Shown: one piece after another, positions 17,560 to 26,078 of the stretch
Layout of the letters: the number at the start of each line of letters is the position of its first letter
How positions within the stretch are numbered: position 1 is the first letter of the stretch
Assembly: GCA_000509225.1 (NCBI GenBank)
Contig: BAOK01000001.1
Location: 1,364,001 to 1,428,000, forward strand
From: Parvibaculaceae bacterium Mf 1.05b.01
GTDB taxonomy: Bacteria; Pseudomonadota; Alphaproteobacteria; Parvibaculales; Parvibaculaceae
Length of the DNA: 64,000 bases
Reading direction: 5' to 3'
The notes under the pieces: model-generated
Told to the model about the DNA's origin: nothing
Seen by the model: the letters and a program-made list of their open reading frames with translations, nothing else
Database searches by the model: none
Position numbers and translations under genes: made by a program

Positions 17560-18171
17560 ATGCGCAAACCGACTCAAGAGAGAGCCCGAAAACGCGTCAC
17601 TGGCATTCTGGCAGCGGCGGCGGACCTGATATCACAGGGCGGTGTTGAAGCGGTCACGACGACAGACCTGGCGCAGCAAGCAGGCGTGCCGGTTGGCTCG
17701 ATCTATCAATATTTCGAAGACGCGAATGATGTTCTGCGCACTGTCCAGGGCGAGTACGCCGCGGAGCTTGTGGCGGCCTGTCATGAGGTCCTGGACAGTT
17801 TGCCGCCGAACACAGACTGGCAGACCTCCACGCGCCTTACGATTGATACCTATTGGGAAGAGCTGTTGAAGCGGCCGATCTACGTGGCGCTTCTGCGCGA
17901 CGCAACGCGGACCCAATCATTCGCAGACTCCCTGGGCCTTGGTGGTCCGGGCGAAAGTGATATTGCCGCCCTCTTCCACCGAAGTCTGGACGTCGGGGGT
18001 GCCATGCTCCCGCCTGCGAAAGCAGACGCCGTCACCGACACGGTGCTTGGGTCGCTCTCAGCGCTTACCGACCTTGCCATGTTGATTGATGACGACACCG
18101 CGCGCGAAACCCGTCGCCAGGAAATGCTCCGCATGATCGAGCTTTATCTTGCGGATATTCTGGAGGCTTAG
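17560..18171 (+). CDS. TetR/AcrR family regulator of the beta-helix/cytochrome pair (predicted)
   Basis: A 203-residue regulator with an N-terminal TetR HTH (AVTTTDLAQQAGVPVGSIYQYF, about 31-52, ending in the classic YQYF) and a helical ligand-binding domain. It is transcribed away from the beta-helix gene across an intergenic region of about 80 bases that contains a perfect palindrome. Autoregulation and control of the beta-helix/cytochrome operon is the simplest reading. Its 3' end overlaps the convergent btaB stop by four bases. The ligand is unknown. Confidence 0.9.
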   Translation: MRKPTQERARKRVTGILAAAADLISQGGVEAVTTTDLAQQAGVPVGSIYQYFEDANDVLRTVQGEYAAELVAACHEVLDSLPPNTDWQTSTRLTIDTYWEELLKRPIYVALLRDATRTQSFADSLGLGGPGESDIAALFHRSLDVGGAMLPPAKADAVTDTVLGSLSALTDLAMLIDDDTARETRRQEMLRMIELYLADILEA

Positions 18172-18818
18172 GTCGCGACCTGACTGCGAAGATCCCGAGG
18201 AACTTCCGCGAGCCTTGCGTAATCCCCATGGAGTGGCTTCAGCTCAGCGCTGCCTAACTCTTCCAAAGCCGGGCCCAGTTCTGCGCGCGGCGCCACATGG
18301 AAGAGGGTCAACCACCAAGTCAGTAAACGCCGGAACCAGCGCGGCAAGCGTTTCTGTTCGCCAAAATCGACAATGACCAAGCGCCCGCCCTCTGCGGTTA
18401 CCGCATAGCCTCGCGCCAGGGCTCCCTCCCAGTCCGGGATCATTGAGAGAGAATAGGAAAAGAAGACACGGTCAAATGCGGCGCGATTGAACAGCGCGGC
18501 AGCGTCGAAATCAGCAGCATCGGCTTGCGCGACCTTGACCCGATCTTCGAGCCCCGCCCGTTTGATCTCTGTGTGGGCGGTCATGAGCATTTCAGCCGAA
18601 ATGTCGAGGCCGTAGAAAAGCGCATGGGGGTAGCGCTTTGCCGCCTTGATAAGATTGCGGCCCGTGCCGCAACCAATCTCCAGAACAATGCCCCCTTCCG
18701 GCGGGGCGAGTTCGGCAATGAGACGGTCGCGGCCGAGTAGGTAATATTTCCGCGTAAAGTCATAGAAGTGACGCTGGTGGCGGTAGATGCTGTCCATCAG
18801 GGCGCTGGTCGCGTTCAT
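18168..18818 (-). CDS. btaB: BtaB-type S-adenosylmethionine methyltransferase
   Basis: A 216-residue class I methyltransferase. The SAM-binding glycine-rich loop LEIGCGTGRNL lies near residue 46, an acidic residue follows the next strand (GLDISAEM), and FFSYSLSMIPDW forms motif IV. BtaB adds three methyl groups to diacylglyceryl-homoserine to give the betaine lipid DGTS. The call rests mainly on context: it lies three bases after the btaA-like gene and is read with it. DGTS replaces phospholipids under phosphate limitation in several alphaproteobacteria. Other small methyltransferases look similar, so the name depends on the neighbour. Confidence 0.85.
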   Translation of the reverse strand: MNATSALMDSIYRHQRHFYDFTRKYYLLGRDRLIAELAPPEGGIVLEIGCGTGRNLIKAAKRYPHALFYGLDISAEMLMTAHTEIKRAGLEDRVKVAQADAADFDAAALFNRAAFDRVFFSYSLSMIPDWEGALARGYAVTAEGGRLVIVDFGEQKRLPRWFRRLLTWWLTLFHVAPRAELGPALEELGSAELKPLHGDYARLAEVPRDLRSQVAT

Positions 18819-18821
18819 GAG

Positions 18822-20111
18822 CTATCCCTCAAACGTATAGAGGTGCACACCACCATAAATGGCGGAGCGGTCGCGGGCGGTATAGTCGAGGCTCTCTTCT
18901 CGCTTGTAAGCCCAGCGGCTCAGCGTCTCGTCAGCCACTCTCCCCGGCAGAATTGTGTCACTGCCTGCAGTGCGGAAGACGACACGGGCACCTGGCTCCG
19001 CTGTACGGGTAATCTCGCTCCAGAGCTCATTCAGTTGTGCGTCGGTCATCCAGTCCTGCGCGTCGAGCAGAACATAAGCATCAAATGCTTCTTCCGGTTC
19101 GTCCGCTAGCAACTCCGTGAAAGAGCGGTGCCTGACTTTCACACGGTCTGCCCGGTCGCGCATGTCAGCGAAATGAGCTGCCTGCAGATAAGGCGGCAAG
19201 GGCCCGGCAGGTCCGGATGAGGTGTTGGCTTCCATCGGGGCATAGCCGCGGCCAAAGGCCTGCCACGCGAAATAGTTTTCGCTCATGGGGAAGTCGCAGA
19301 CGAGTTTTTCGAGCCGGCCTTTGAGCACGGCAGCCATATCACCACCACCGTCGGCTGCCAGCGCTTCATATTGCGCGGGCGGAATACCGAGACCGTAGAG
19401 CGACATTTTTTTGGACGTCACCCATTTCACGACGCGCTTGTCGAAAAGTGGTGCCAGCACGCGGTCGAAGTAGGAGCGCTGTTCGGCAAGGTTCCGGGTC
19501 TTGGTCAGCTCGCTCGGGTCGACGCCCAGACGGCGCGCCATAAAGTGCGCGGCCCCGATGAAGTAGCCCAGAAGCCCGTGATGATAGAGGTCGCGGGAAA
19601 AGAGCGTATAGCGGCGCTGGCCCATCAGGTCGCGCCCCTCCCAGTAGGAGCGGCTTTCCTCATCGAGCTTTGGCTGTAGAAAACGTTTATAGGCTGTGAT
19701 GTTGGACTTGCGGTCCGCATCGCCAAAGAAACGGAAGAAGCTCTCATAATTGGGGAGCTCACGAGCGGCGGCAAGCTTAAGGCGGGTTAGCGCAAGGTGC
19801 GCGCGATTGAGGTCCACCGCGACAATCTCACGGGGGTTGGCTGTGAGGTAGGAGAGCACGTTGCAGCCGCCAGACGCGATGGTGAGGACGCGGGAGTTTG
19901 GCGTCAATGCCAGCGCTTCCATGTCCACTTTCGGGTCTTCCCAGATTTGCGGATAGACGAGGCCCTTGAAGACGAAGGTGAAAAAACGCTCTGTGAAGCC
20001 GGCCCGGCTTGCCGCCTTGTTCTGATGCACGGCAGACTTCAGACGCTTGGTCGTGTCTTTGAGGGCAGCGGAGGAAAGATTGGTCTTTGCGGGCTCTGTT
20101 TTCGCGAGCAT
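18822..20111 (-). CDS. btaA: BtaA: SAM:diacylglycerol 3-amino-3-carboxypropyltransferase
   Basis: A 429-residue DUF3419-family protein. It has a SAM-binding-like segment (RVLTIASGGCNVLSYL near 83-98), DLNRAHLALTRLKLAA, and the family's WEGRDL and C-terminal DAQDWMTDAQLNELW features. BtaA moves the 3-amino-3-carboxypropyl group of SAM onto diacylglycerol, the first step of betaine-lipid synthesis; BtaB then trimethylates the product. The two genes form an operon with a three-base gap. The start at 20111 has AAGG about 11 bases upstream. A single Pho-box-like half site lies about 100 bases upstream on the same strand. Confidence 0.9.
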   Translation of the reverse strand: MLAKTEPAKTNLSSAALKDTTKRLKSAVHQNKAASRAGFTERFFTFVFKGLVYPQIWEDPKVDMEALALTPNSRVLTIASGGCNVLSYLTANPREIVAVDLNRAHLALTRLKLAAARELPNYESFFRFFGDADRKSNITAYKRFLQPKLDEESRSYWEGRDLMGQRRYTLFSRDLYHHGLLGYFIGAAHFMARRLGVDPSELTKTRNLAEQRSYFDRVLAPLFDKRVVKWVTSKKMSLYGLGIPPAQYEALAADGGGDMAAVLKGRLEKLVCDFPMSENYFAWQAFGRGYAPMEANTSSGPAGPLPPYLQAAHFADMRDRADRVKVRHRSFTELLADEPEEAFDAYVLLDAQDWMTDAQLNELWSEITRTAEPGARVVFRTAGSDTILPGRVADETLSRWAYKREESLDYTARDRSAIYGGVHLYTFEG

Positions 20112-20211
20112 GGGGGTCTGCCTTTAGTAGAGCGTGACTGCGAGACCTCGCGGGCCGCGACTCATGTCTGCTGTTCAGCCCCGAAGCTCACGCCTCCATA
20201 GCAGGGCGCCC

Positions 20212-20218
20212 ATGACAG
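20212..20218 (-). promoter_or_regulatory. Possible Pho-box half site upstream of btaA
   Basis: CTGTCAT on the minus strand, about 100 bases upstream of btaA, matches one half of the PhoB consensus. I see no second half at the expected 11-base period, so this is suggestive only. Confidence 0.2.
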
Positions 20219-20340
20219 TTTCGTTGCGGGTGTATGTAGGTGGGGTGACGGGTGTCGCATCGCTCATAGAAGTCCTGTTGTTTTCTCAAAAGTTGCCAAA
20301 ACGAAAACTGTCTTCCCGGGCTTCATCTGCAAATAAAAGC

Positions 20341-20434
20341 TGTCACCACCCGACTTGTTCGGGTGGTCCAGGAGCTACTTCGCTTAGGGTTTCGTTTGGA
20401 ACCCTGGATTACCCGGACAAGCCGGGTAATGACA
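20341..20434. repeat. Paired-hairpin (BIME-like) repeat, copy 1
   Basis: Two perfect hairpins with nine-base stems and five-base loops. The first is ACCACCCGA/TCGGGTGGT at 20345-20367 with loop CTTGT. The second is ATTACCCGG/CCGGGTAAT at 20408-20430 with the complementary loop ACAAG. The unit is bounded by TGTCA and TGACA, with TCCAGG and CCTGGA inside, so the whole is itself an inverted repeat. It lies in the gap between btaA and the OYE gene. Confidence 0.85.
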
Positions 20435-20475
20435 CTGAGTTTTTGATTGTCTGATTTGCTACCAAAAACAAATGC

Positions 20476-20556
20476 TGTCATCCTTGTGCTCGACACGAGG
20501 ATCCATGGTGACTTGCAAAGTCCGCTTGGACCCTCGGGTCAAGCCCGAGGGTGACA
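20476..20556. repeat. Paired-hairpin repeat, copy 2
   Basis: The same architecture directly follows copy 1. It is bounded by TGTCA (20476) and TGACA (20556), with a first hairpin around 20480-20502 containing one wobble pair, and a perfect second hairpin ACCCTCGGG/CCCGAGGGT (20530-20552) with loop TCAAG. The stem bases differ from copy 1 but pairing is kept, which indicates compensatory change. Confidence 0.8.
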
Positions 20557-20577
20557 ATTGAGCAAAACTTCAATGCA

Positions 20578-21873
20578 TCACCGCACCAAAGCCTCGGCCG
20601 TGCGGGCTTCGTTTTTGGCATAGTCGCGGAAGGCCTTGAAGACACCCATCTTCGTGTTCGGGTCCTGGCCGTCGCCCATGCGCAGGATCTGCAGGCAGAA
20701 CCAGCCCTGCTGTCCCCAGCCATTCAGCCCCTTCACAATCGCAAACGGTGAATGCGGCCCAAGCCAGCCGGGGCCGATCTGCAGTGTTTTCTCAAACGCC
20801 GGTGTTTCGGTCATGGCACCCGACAGCAGCTTGTTCGGTACGTCGGCATCCACACAAAGAGGTCGGCCAAGGCCCACCATGTCCATCTCGCCTGATGCTA
20901 GAGCTGCGTTCATGCCTTCGGTTGAGCGGAAGCCGCCGGTGACCATCAACGGCATGGTGGTCGCCTTGCGGATGTCGGTCGCATATTCCAAGAAGTAAGC
21001 CTCGCGGGCGATGGTGCTTTCCGCGCGCTTTTCCGAGCGGTCAGGATTAAGCGTCATGTCGTCATAGCCGCCCATACGTGGTTGCTCATAGGTGCCACCG
21101 GAAATCTCCAGCAGGTCGACGGTTTCCTCGTTCAGCCATTTTGCCACCTGGAGCGAGTCTTCGTGGCTAAAGCCGCCGCGCTGGAAGTCTGCTGAGTTGA
21201 GTTTGACGGCGACGGGGAAGTCCGGCCCCACCGCGCCGCGCACCGCACGGACAACTTCAAGCAGAAGGCGCGCCCGGTTTTCCAGACTGCCGCCCCACTC
21301 GTCTGTGCGGGTGTTCACGTCGGGGGAGAGAAACTCGGAGATGAGATAGCCGTGGGCACCATGCACCTGCACGCCGGTAAAGCCGGTATCGCGGGCAATC
21401 TGGGCTGCATGGGCAAAGCGGCCGATGACGTCCCTGATTTCTTCGCCGGTGAGTGCGCGGGGTTTGCCAAACTGACTACCCGGCATTTCAAGGGCGATGT
21501 CGGACGGGCCCACAGGCTCCTTCGCCACAGATGCCGGTGTCTGGCGGCCCGCATGGCTGATCTGCATCCAGAGATGGGTGTCGTTCGCGGTGCCTGCTTC
21601 CGCGTAGGCGCGCAGCGCGGCAATTGCCTCATTCGACTGGGGGCCATCTATCGCCACATTGCCCGGCCGTTCCATGTAGCGCCGGTCCACCTGCACATTG
21701 CCTGTGAGCAGCATGCCTGCCCCGCCTTCCGCCCAGCGGCGGTAGAGCGTCTCGTGGCGATGGGTCGCCTTATTGTCCGGATCGCCTAGCCCCTCGGTCA
21801 TGGCGGCCTTGCAGAGGCGGTTCTTGAGGGTCACGCCACAGGGCAGTGTCAGCGGATCATTGATGGTGGGCAT
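20578..21873 (-). CDS. NADH:flavin oxidoreductase, Old Yellow Enzyme family
   Basis: A 431-residue FMN-dependent TIM-barrel oxidoreductase. Typical features are PCGVTLKNRL at the N-terminus, WMQISHAGRQ, GVQVHGAHGYLISEFLSP (about 186-203, with the paired His/active-site region), NTRTDEWGGSLENR and VTGGFRS for phosphate binding of FMN. These enzymes reduce activated C=C bonds in enones and similar electrophiles. Without the C-terminal FAD/Fe-S domains it is not a full 2,4-dienoyl-CoA reductase. It ends 21 bases from the repeat block and is divergent from parE. Confidence 0.92.
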   Translation of the reverse strand: MPTINDPLTLPCGVTLKNRLCKAAMTEGLGDPDNKATHRHETLYRRWAEGGAGMLLTGNVQVDRRYMERPGNVAIDGPQSNEAIAALRAYAEAGTANDTHLWMQISHAGRQTPASVAKEPVGPSDIALEMPGSQFGKPRALTGEEIRDVIGRFAHAAQIARDTGFTGVQVHGAHGYLISEFLSPDVNTRTDEWGGSLENRARLLLEVVRAVRGAVGPDFPVAVKLNSADFQRGGFSHEDSLQVAKWLNEETVDLLEISGGTYEQPRMGGYDDMTLNPDRSEKRAESTIAREAYFLEYATDIRKATTMPLMVTGGFRSTEGMNAALASGEMDMVGLGRPLCVDADVPNKLLSGAMTETPAFEKTLQIGPGWLGPHSPFAIVKGLNGWGQQGWFCLQILRMGDGQDPNTKMGVFKAFRDYAKNEARTAEALVR

Positions 21874-22019
21874 TGCAGGGGCTCCAGGTGTTCTTCAGGT
21901 CGGAAAATGTCGGATAAACGATCATAGGAGGCATTCTCTTCCGCATTCAAGCTGGCTGAAGAGTAGAATGAGGTTTGATTCGGTTCCGGGTCGTGCACCC
22001 CCTATTCCTTCGAGTTCCC

Positions 22020-24080
22020 ATGCCCGCCAAAAAGAAAACCACTACAGCCAAGCCCAAATCTGACGACCTTTTCAGCTCGCCCAAAGCCAGCGGCGGTGCA
22101 AAGAAGGCCGCGCCTAAAGCCGCAGCTAAAAAGACAGCGTCCAAGAAGGCTGGCTATTCCGCCAAGGATATTGAAGTTCTTGAAGGGCTGGAGCCCGTTC
22201 GCCGGCGCCCCGGCATGTATATTGGCGGCACAGACGAAGGCGCGTTGCATCATCTCTTTGCCGAAGTGCTCGACAATTCCATGGATGAGGCCGTTGCCGG
22301 TCACGCCAGCTGGATTGATGTGGAGCTGATGGCGGACGGTTCGCTCAAGGTTTCCGACAATGGGCGCGGCATTCCGGTCGACCCACACCCTAAGTTCAAG
22401 AATAAGTCAGCGCTTGAAGTCATCATGACCACGCTGCATGCGGGCGGCAAATTTGGCGGCGATGCCTATGAGACATCCGGCGGTCTGCACGGTGTGGGTG
22501 TTTCTGTGGTCAATGCGCTCTCTGACCGGCTGCTCGTTGAGGTTGCCCGCGATCAGCAGGCTTATGAACAGGAATTCTCGCGCGGGAAACCAAAGGGGAA
22601 ACTCAAGAAAAAAGGTGCTGTGAAAAACAAGCGCGGCACCAGCGTGACCTTTCACCCGGATGCGGAGATTTTCAAAGGCGGGCTTAAGTTCAAGCCTGCC
22701 CGCCTTTACAAGATGGCGCGGTCCAAAGCCTATCTCTTTGGCGGCGTGGAAATCCGCTGGTCCTGCGATCCCGCCATGGTGGGAGACAAGGACCAGACGC
22801 CGATAAAGGACGTTCTGCATTTCCCGAACGGGTTGGTGGACTATCTCACTGTGTCGACGGAGGGTCTTACATCCGTCACTGCAGAACCGTTTACGGGCCG
22901 CGTGAAACGGGAGAATGGTGGCCATGGCACCGTTGAGTGGGCCATTGGCTGGTACAATAGCGACGGCTTTATGTCGTCTTATTGTAACACGATCCCAACC
23001 GCTGACGGCGGCACCCACGAAGCGGGCATGCGGGCGGCGCTGACCAAGGGCCTTAAAGCCTACGGTGAACTCACCAACAATAAGAAGGCCTCCCAAATCA
23101 CCGCTGACGACGTGGTGACATCCTGTGGGGCTCTGCTCTCTGTTTTCATTCGCGAACCGGAATTTGTCGGTCAGACGAAAGACAAGCTCGCAACCGTCTC
23201 CGCCCAGAAGCTCGCTGAAGGTGCCATCCGGGATCATTTCGATCACTGGTTGTCAGAACGTCCGCAGCAGGCGGCGAAACTTCTGGAATGGGTGATTGAT
23301 CGCTCGGAAGAGCGGCTGCGGCGGAAGCAGGAAAAGGAAGTCAATCGCCAGTCGGCGACCCGCAAGCTGCGACTGCCCGGCAAGCTCGCGGACTGTTCGC
23401 AATCGGGGGCTGCGGGTTCGGAACTCTTCATCGTTGAGGGAGATTCGGCTGGCGGTTCTGCCAAACAGGCACGGGACCGGAAGACGCAGGCCATTCTCCC
23501 CTTACGGGGGAAAATCCTGAACGTCGCCAGCGCGTCTGCCGACAAGATGTCTCAGAATCAGCAGATCAGCGATCTTATTCAGGCGCTTGGTGTGCGGCCC
23601 GGCCAGTATTACCGCAACGAAGATCTGCGGTATGAGAAGATCATCATCATGACCGATGCGGACGTGGATGGGGCGCATATCGCCTCATTGCTCATCACGT
23701 TCTTCTTTCAGCAAATGCCCGAGCTTATTCGCAGTGGTCATTTGTTTCTTGCGGTGCCGCCGCTCTATAAAATCGCTCAAGGGGGCAAGACCGCCTATGC
23801 GCGCGATGAGGCGGACAAAGACGCCTTGATGGAGAATGAGTTTAAGGGGCGCGGAAAAATCGAGATCAGCCGGTTTAAGGGCCTTGGCGAGATGCTGCCC
23901 GCTCAGCTTAAAGAGACCACGATGAATCGCGCAAAACGGACCCTGCTTCAGGTCGTGATGCCAGAAGATGAGGTCGCCGAGACCCGCTCATCTGTGGCGC
24001 GACTCATGGGCAACAAGCCAGAGCTCCGCTTCAAATTCATCCAGGAACGGGCTGAATTCGCGACGGATTTGGACATTTAG
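22020..24080 (+). CDS. parE: DNA topoisomerase IV subunit B
   Basis: A 686-residue type IIA topoisomerase ATPase subunit that works with ParC to decatenate chromosomes. An Ala/Lys-rich leader of about 40 residues precedes the GHKL ATPase (DNSMDEAVAGH, DNGRGIPV, then GGKFGG and SGGLHGVGVSVVNALS). The transducer and Toprim domains follow, with EGDSAGGSAKQARDRKTQAI, PLRGKILNV and TDADVDGAHI. The mid-length C-terminus without the long GyrB insert favours ParE over GyrB. The start at 22020 is chosen over an open extension because MPAKKKTT begins the usual basic leader. No parC is in the window. Confidence 0.92.
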   Translation: MPAKKKTTTAKPKSDDLFSSPKASGGAKKAAPKAAAKKTASKKAGYSAKDIEVLEGLEPVRRRPGMYIGGTDEGALHHLFAEVLDNSMDEAVAGHASWIDVELMADGSLKVSDNGRGIPVDPHPKFKNKSALEVIMTTLHAGGKFGGDAYETSGGLHGVGVSVVNALSDRLLVEVARDQQAYEQEFSRGKPKGKLKKKGAVKNKRGTSVTFHPDAEIFKGGLKFKPARLYKMARSKAYLFGGVEIRWSCDPAMVGDKDQTPIKDVLHFPNGLVDYLTVSTEGLTSVTAEPFTGRVKRENGGHGTVEWAIGWYNSDGFMSSYCNTIPTADGGTHEAGMRAALTKGLKAYGELTNNKKASQITADDVVTSCGALLSVFIREPEFVGQTKDKLATVSAQKLAEGAIRDHFDHWLSERPQQAAKLLEWVIDRSEERLRRKQEKEVNRQSATRKLRLPGKLADCSQSGAAGSELFIVEGDSAGGSAKQARDRKTQAILPLRGKILNVASASADKMSQNQQISDLIQALGVRPGQYYRNEDLRYEKIIIMTDADVDGAHIASLLITFFFQQMPELIRSGHLFLAVPPLYKIAQGGKTAYARDEADKDALMENEFKGRGKIEISRFKGLGEMLPAQLKETTMNRAKRTLLQVVMPEDEVAETRSSVARLMGNKPELRFKFIQERAEFATDLDI

Positions 24081-24154
24081 AGCCAATATGGCGGCCAAAT
24101 TAGGCTTGCCGTTCTAACTGTTGCGCTAATACCACGAAACCTGTGGCCGGTTTG

Positions 24155-24182
24155 TTGACATTCCCCTGTCAGCCCTTATGTT
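24155..24182 (+). promoter_or_regulatory. Candidate sigma-70 promoter for the DEAD-box helicase
   Basis: TTGACA (24155-24160), 16 bases, TATGTT (24177-24182). A leader of about 100 bases would follow before the start codon at 24293. The rest of the gap after parE (24081-24292) shows no other gene. Confidence 0.5.
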
Positions 24183-24292
24183 CCGCCCAATTCGTTTGGC
24201 AGCGCTGACCTCTTGCTGCCACGCGTCGCGCAGACTTCCACCATCCGGGTGCCCGTCACGCGACTAATTTACAACGGCAGAAATAGAGACAT

Positions 24293-25915
24293 ATGACAGC
24301 TGACGAAACGGGCAGTGAGCCCAAAAAGACGTTTGATGAACTCGGCCTTGGACCCAAGGTCCTTGATGCTATCAATCAAGCTGGTTACACAGAACCGACG
24401 CCTATTCAGGCACAAGCCATCCCCGAAGCGCTGAACGGTCGAGACATTCTCGGTATCGCGCAAACCGGTACCGGCAAGACCGCCTCCTTCACCCTTCCGA
24501 TGATCGAAAAGCTTGGCCGAGGCCGTGCCCGGGCTCGCATGCCGCGCTCGTTGATTGTGGAACCGACCCGCGAACTCGCGGCGCAGGTCTCAGAGAATTT
24601 CGAAATCTATGGCAAGAACCACAAGCTCACGATGGCCCTGCTCATCGGTGGCGTGTCGTTCGGCGACCAGGAAAAGAAGCTGGACCGCGGTGTCGACGTG
24701 TTGATCGCAACACCTGGACGTCTCCTTGACCATTTCGAACGCGGCAAGGTTCTTCTCACCGGCGTTCAGACGCTGGTGATTGACGAAGCTGACCGCATGC
24801 TCGACATGGGCTTCATTCCTGACATTGAGCGCATCTGTAAACTTATCCCCGGTAAGCGTCAGACTCTCTTCTTCTCGGCAACCATGCCGCCGGAGATTAC
24901 GCGCCTCACCAAAACGTTTCTGAAAGACCCCGTCCGGATCGAAGTTGCGAAAGCCTCCTCCACCGCCTCAACCGTGACACAGAAGCTCATTCCAACGCAC
25001 CGCCTCGACAAGCGCGATGTGCTGCGGGACATTCTGAAGACGGAAGACGTGAAGAATGCCATCGTTTTCTGCAACCGGAAGCGCGACGTAGGTGTTCTTC
25101 ACCGCTCTTTGGTGAAGCATGGCTTCTCCGCCGGTTGTCTACATGGTGATCTGGATCAGTCTACGCGGACACGCACTCTCGCTGGATTCAAGAAAAACGA
25201 AATTCAAATTCTTGTGGCAAGCGACGTTGCCGCCCGCGGCCTCGACATCCCAGCCGTGAGCCATGTGATCAATTTCGACGTGCCAAGCCACGCTGAAGAC
25301 TATGTTCACCGGATCGGTCGGACAGGTCGTGCGGGCCGTGAAGGCGCAGCATTCATGCTGTCGACCAAAGAAGATGGAAAGTATCTTGCGGCAATCGAAA
25401 AACTGATTGGCAAACCCATTGATGCCGACAGTGCATATGGCAAGGACGGCAAACCAGCCAAACCAGCTGCAAAAACGCCTAAGGCAGACACTGAGGCTCC
25501 GAAAGCTGAAGCAGACGCAGCGGAAGCCAAAGAAGAATCTCCGAAGAAACCGCGCAGCCGTGGTCGTCGTAAGAAGACCGAAGAGGCGCCGGAAGCCGTC
25601 GCTGAGAACGCTGTTGAAACGGTTGAAGCAAACACAAGCACTGCTGACGACACTAAAGAAGAGGCGCCCAAGCCAAAGCCAAAGCCAAAGCGTACCCGAC
25701 GCAAGCCTGCGGCAAAGAAAGCAAAAGCAGCTGCCGAGCCTGTGCAGGCAGACGAAGGCTCAGAATCGGACGCCAAGCCAATGCGCGGCAAGAAGGGTCA
25801 AGACCCATTTGGCGGTCACATGCCTGCTTTCATAGCGCGTCCCATTGTTCGGCGGGCTCCAGAGCCAGAAGACGACGAGCCGGAACTGGAAGAAGCTGAA
25901 ACCGAAGACGCATAA
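24293..25915 (+). CDS. DEAD-box RNA helicase, RhlE-like
   Basis: A 540-residue ATP-dependent RNA helicase. The helicase core (about 10-380) carries the Q motif (GYTEPTPIQAQAIP), AQTGTGKT (I), PTRELAAQ (Ia), DEADRM (II), SAT (III) and HRIGRTGRAG (VI). After residue 385 comes a long low-complexity tail rich in Ala, Lys, Pro and Glu with short basic patches, probably disordered and RNA-binding. Such enzymes remodel rRNA and mRNA structure, often in the cold. A good -35/-10 pair lies about 110 bases upstream. The closest family type appears to be RhlE; the exact paralogue is not certain. Confidence 0.93.
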   Translation: MTADETGSEPKKTFDELGLGPKVLDAINQAGYTEPTPIQAQAIPEALNGRDILGIAQTGTGKTASFTLPMIEKLGRGRARARMPRSLIVEPTRELAAQVSENFEIYGKNHKLTMALLIGGVSFGDQEKKLDRGVDVLIATPGRLLDHFERGKVLLTGVQTLVIDEADRMLDMGFIPDIERICKLIPGKRQTLFFSATMPPEITRLTKTFLKDPVRIEVAKASSTASTVTQKLIPTHRLDKRDVLRDILKTEDVKNAIVFCNRKRDVGVLHRSLVKHGFSAGCLHGDLDQSTRTRTLAGFKKNEIQILVASDVAARGLDIPAVSHVINFDVPSHAEDYVHRIGRTGRAGREGAAFMLSTKEDGKYLAAIEKLIGKPIDADSAYGKDGKPAKPAAKTPKADTEAPKAEADAAEAKEESPKKPRSRGRRKKTEEAPEAVAENAVETVEANTSTADDTKEEAPKPKPKPKRTRRKPAAKKAKAAAEPVQADEGSESDAKPMRGKKGQDPFGGHMPAFIARPIVRRAPEPEDDEPELEEAETEDA

Positions 25916-26045
25916 GCCGTAGATGCCTGAAATCAACAATGCCTGAGCACTGCCCCTAACGCGTGTGCAAAGGCCGGCTTGTCGTCTGCCCTTCTCTTTC
26001 TATCAATATGGGTTGAGTTTCGCCCCGACATGACGCATTCTTATT

Positions 26046-26064
26046 TAGTAATTTGCTATTACTA
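26046..26064. promoter_or_regulatory. Palindromic operator before the DUF1329 gene
   Basis: TAGTAAT (26046-26052), five-base centre, ATTACTA (26058-26064): perfect seven-base arms. It ends just before the ribosome-binding site GGGAGGG, placed to block a promoter or the start site. No regulator gene is adjacent, so it would be served from elsewhere. Confidence 0.55.
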
Positions 26065-26078
26065 CTTGGGAGGGTGAT

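Noticed and set aside
22407-23246. 279-codon antisense frame in parE
   Set aside because: It is the complement of conserved ATPase and transducer sequence and has no independent features.
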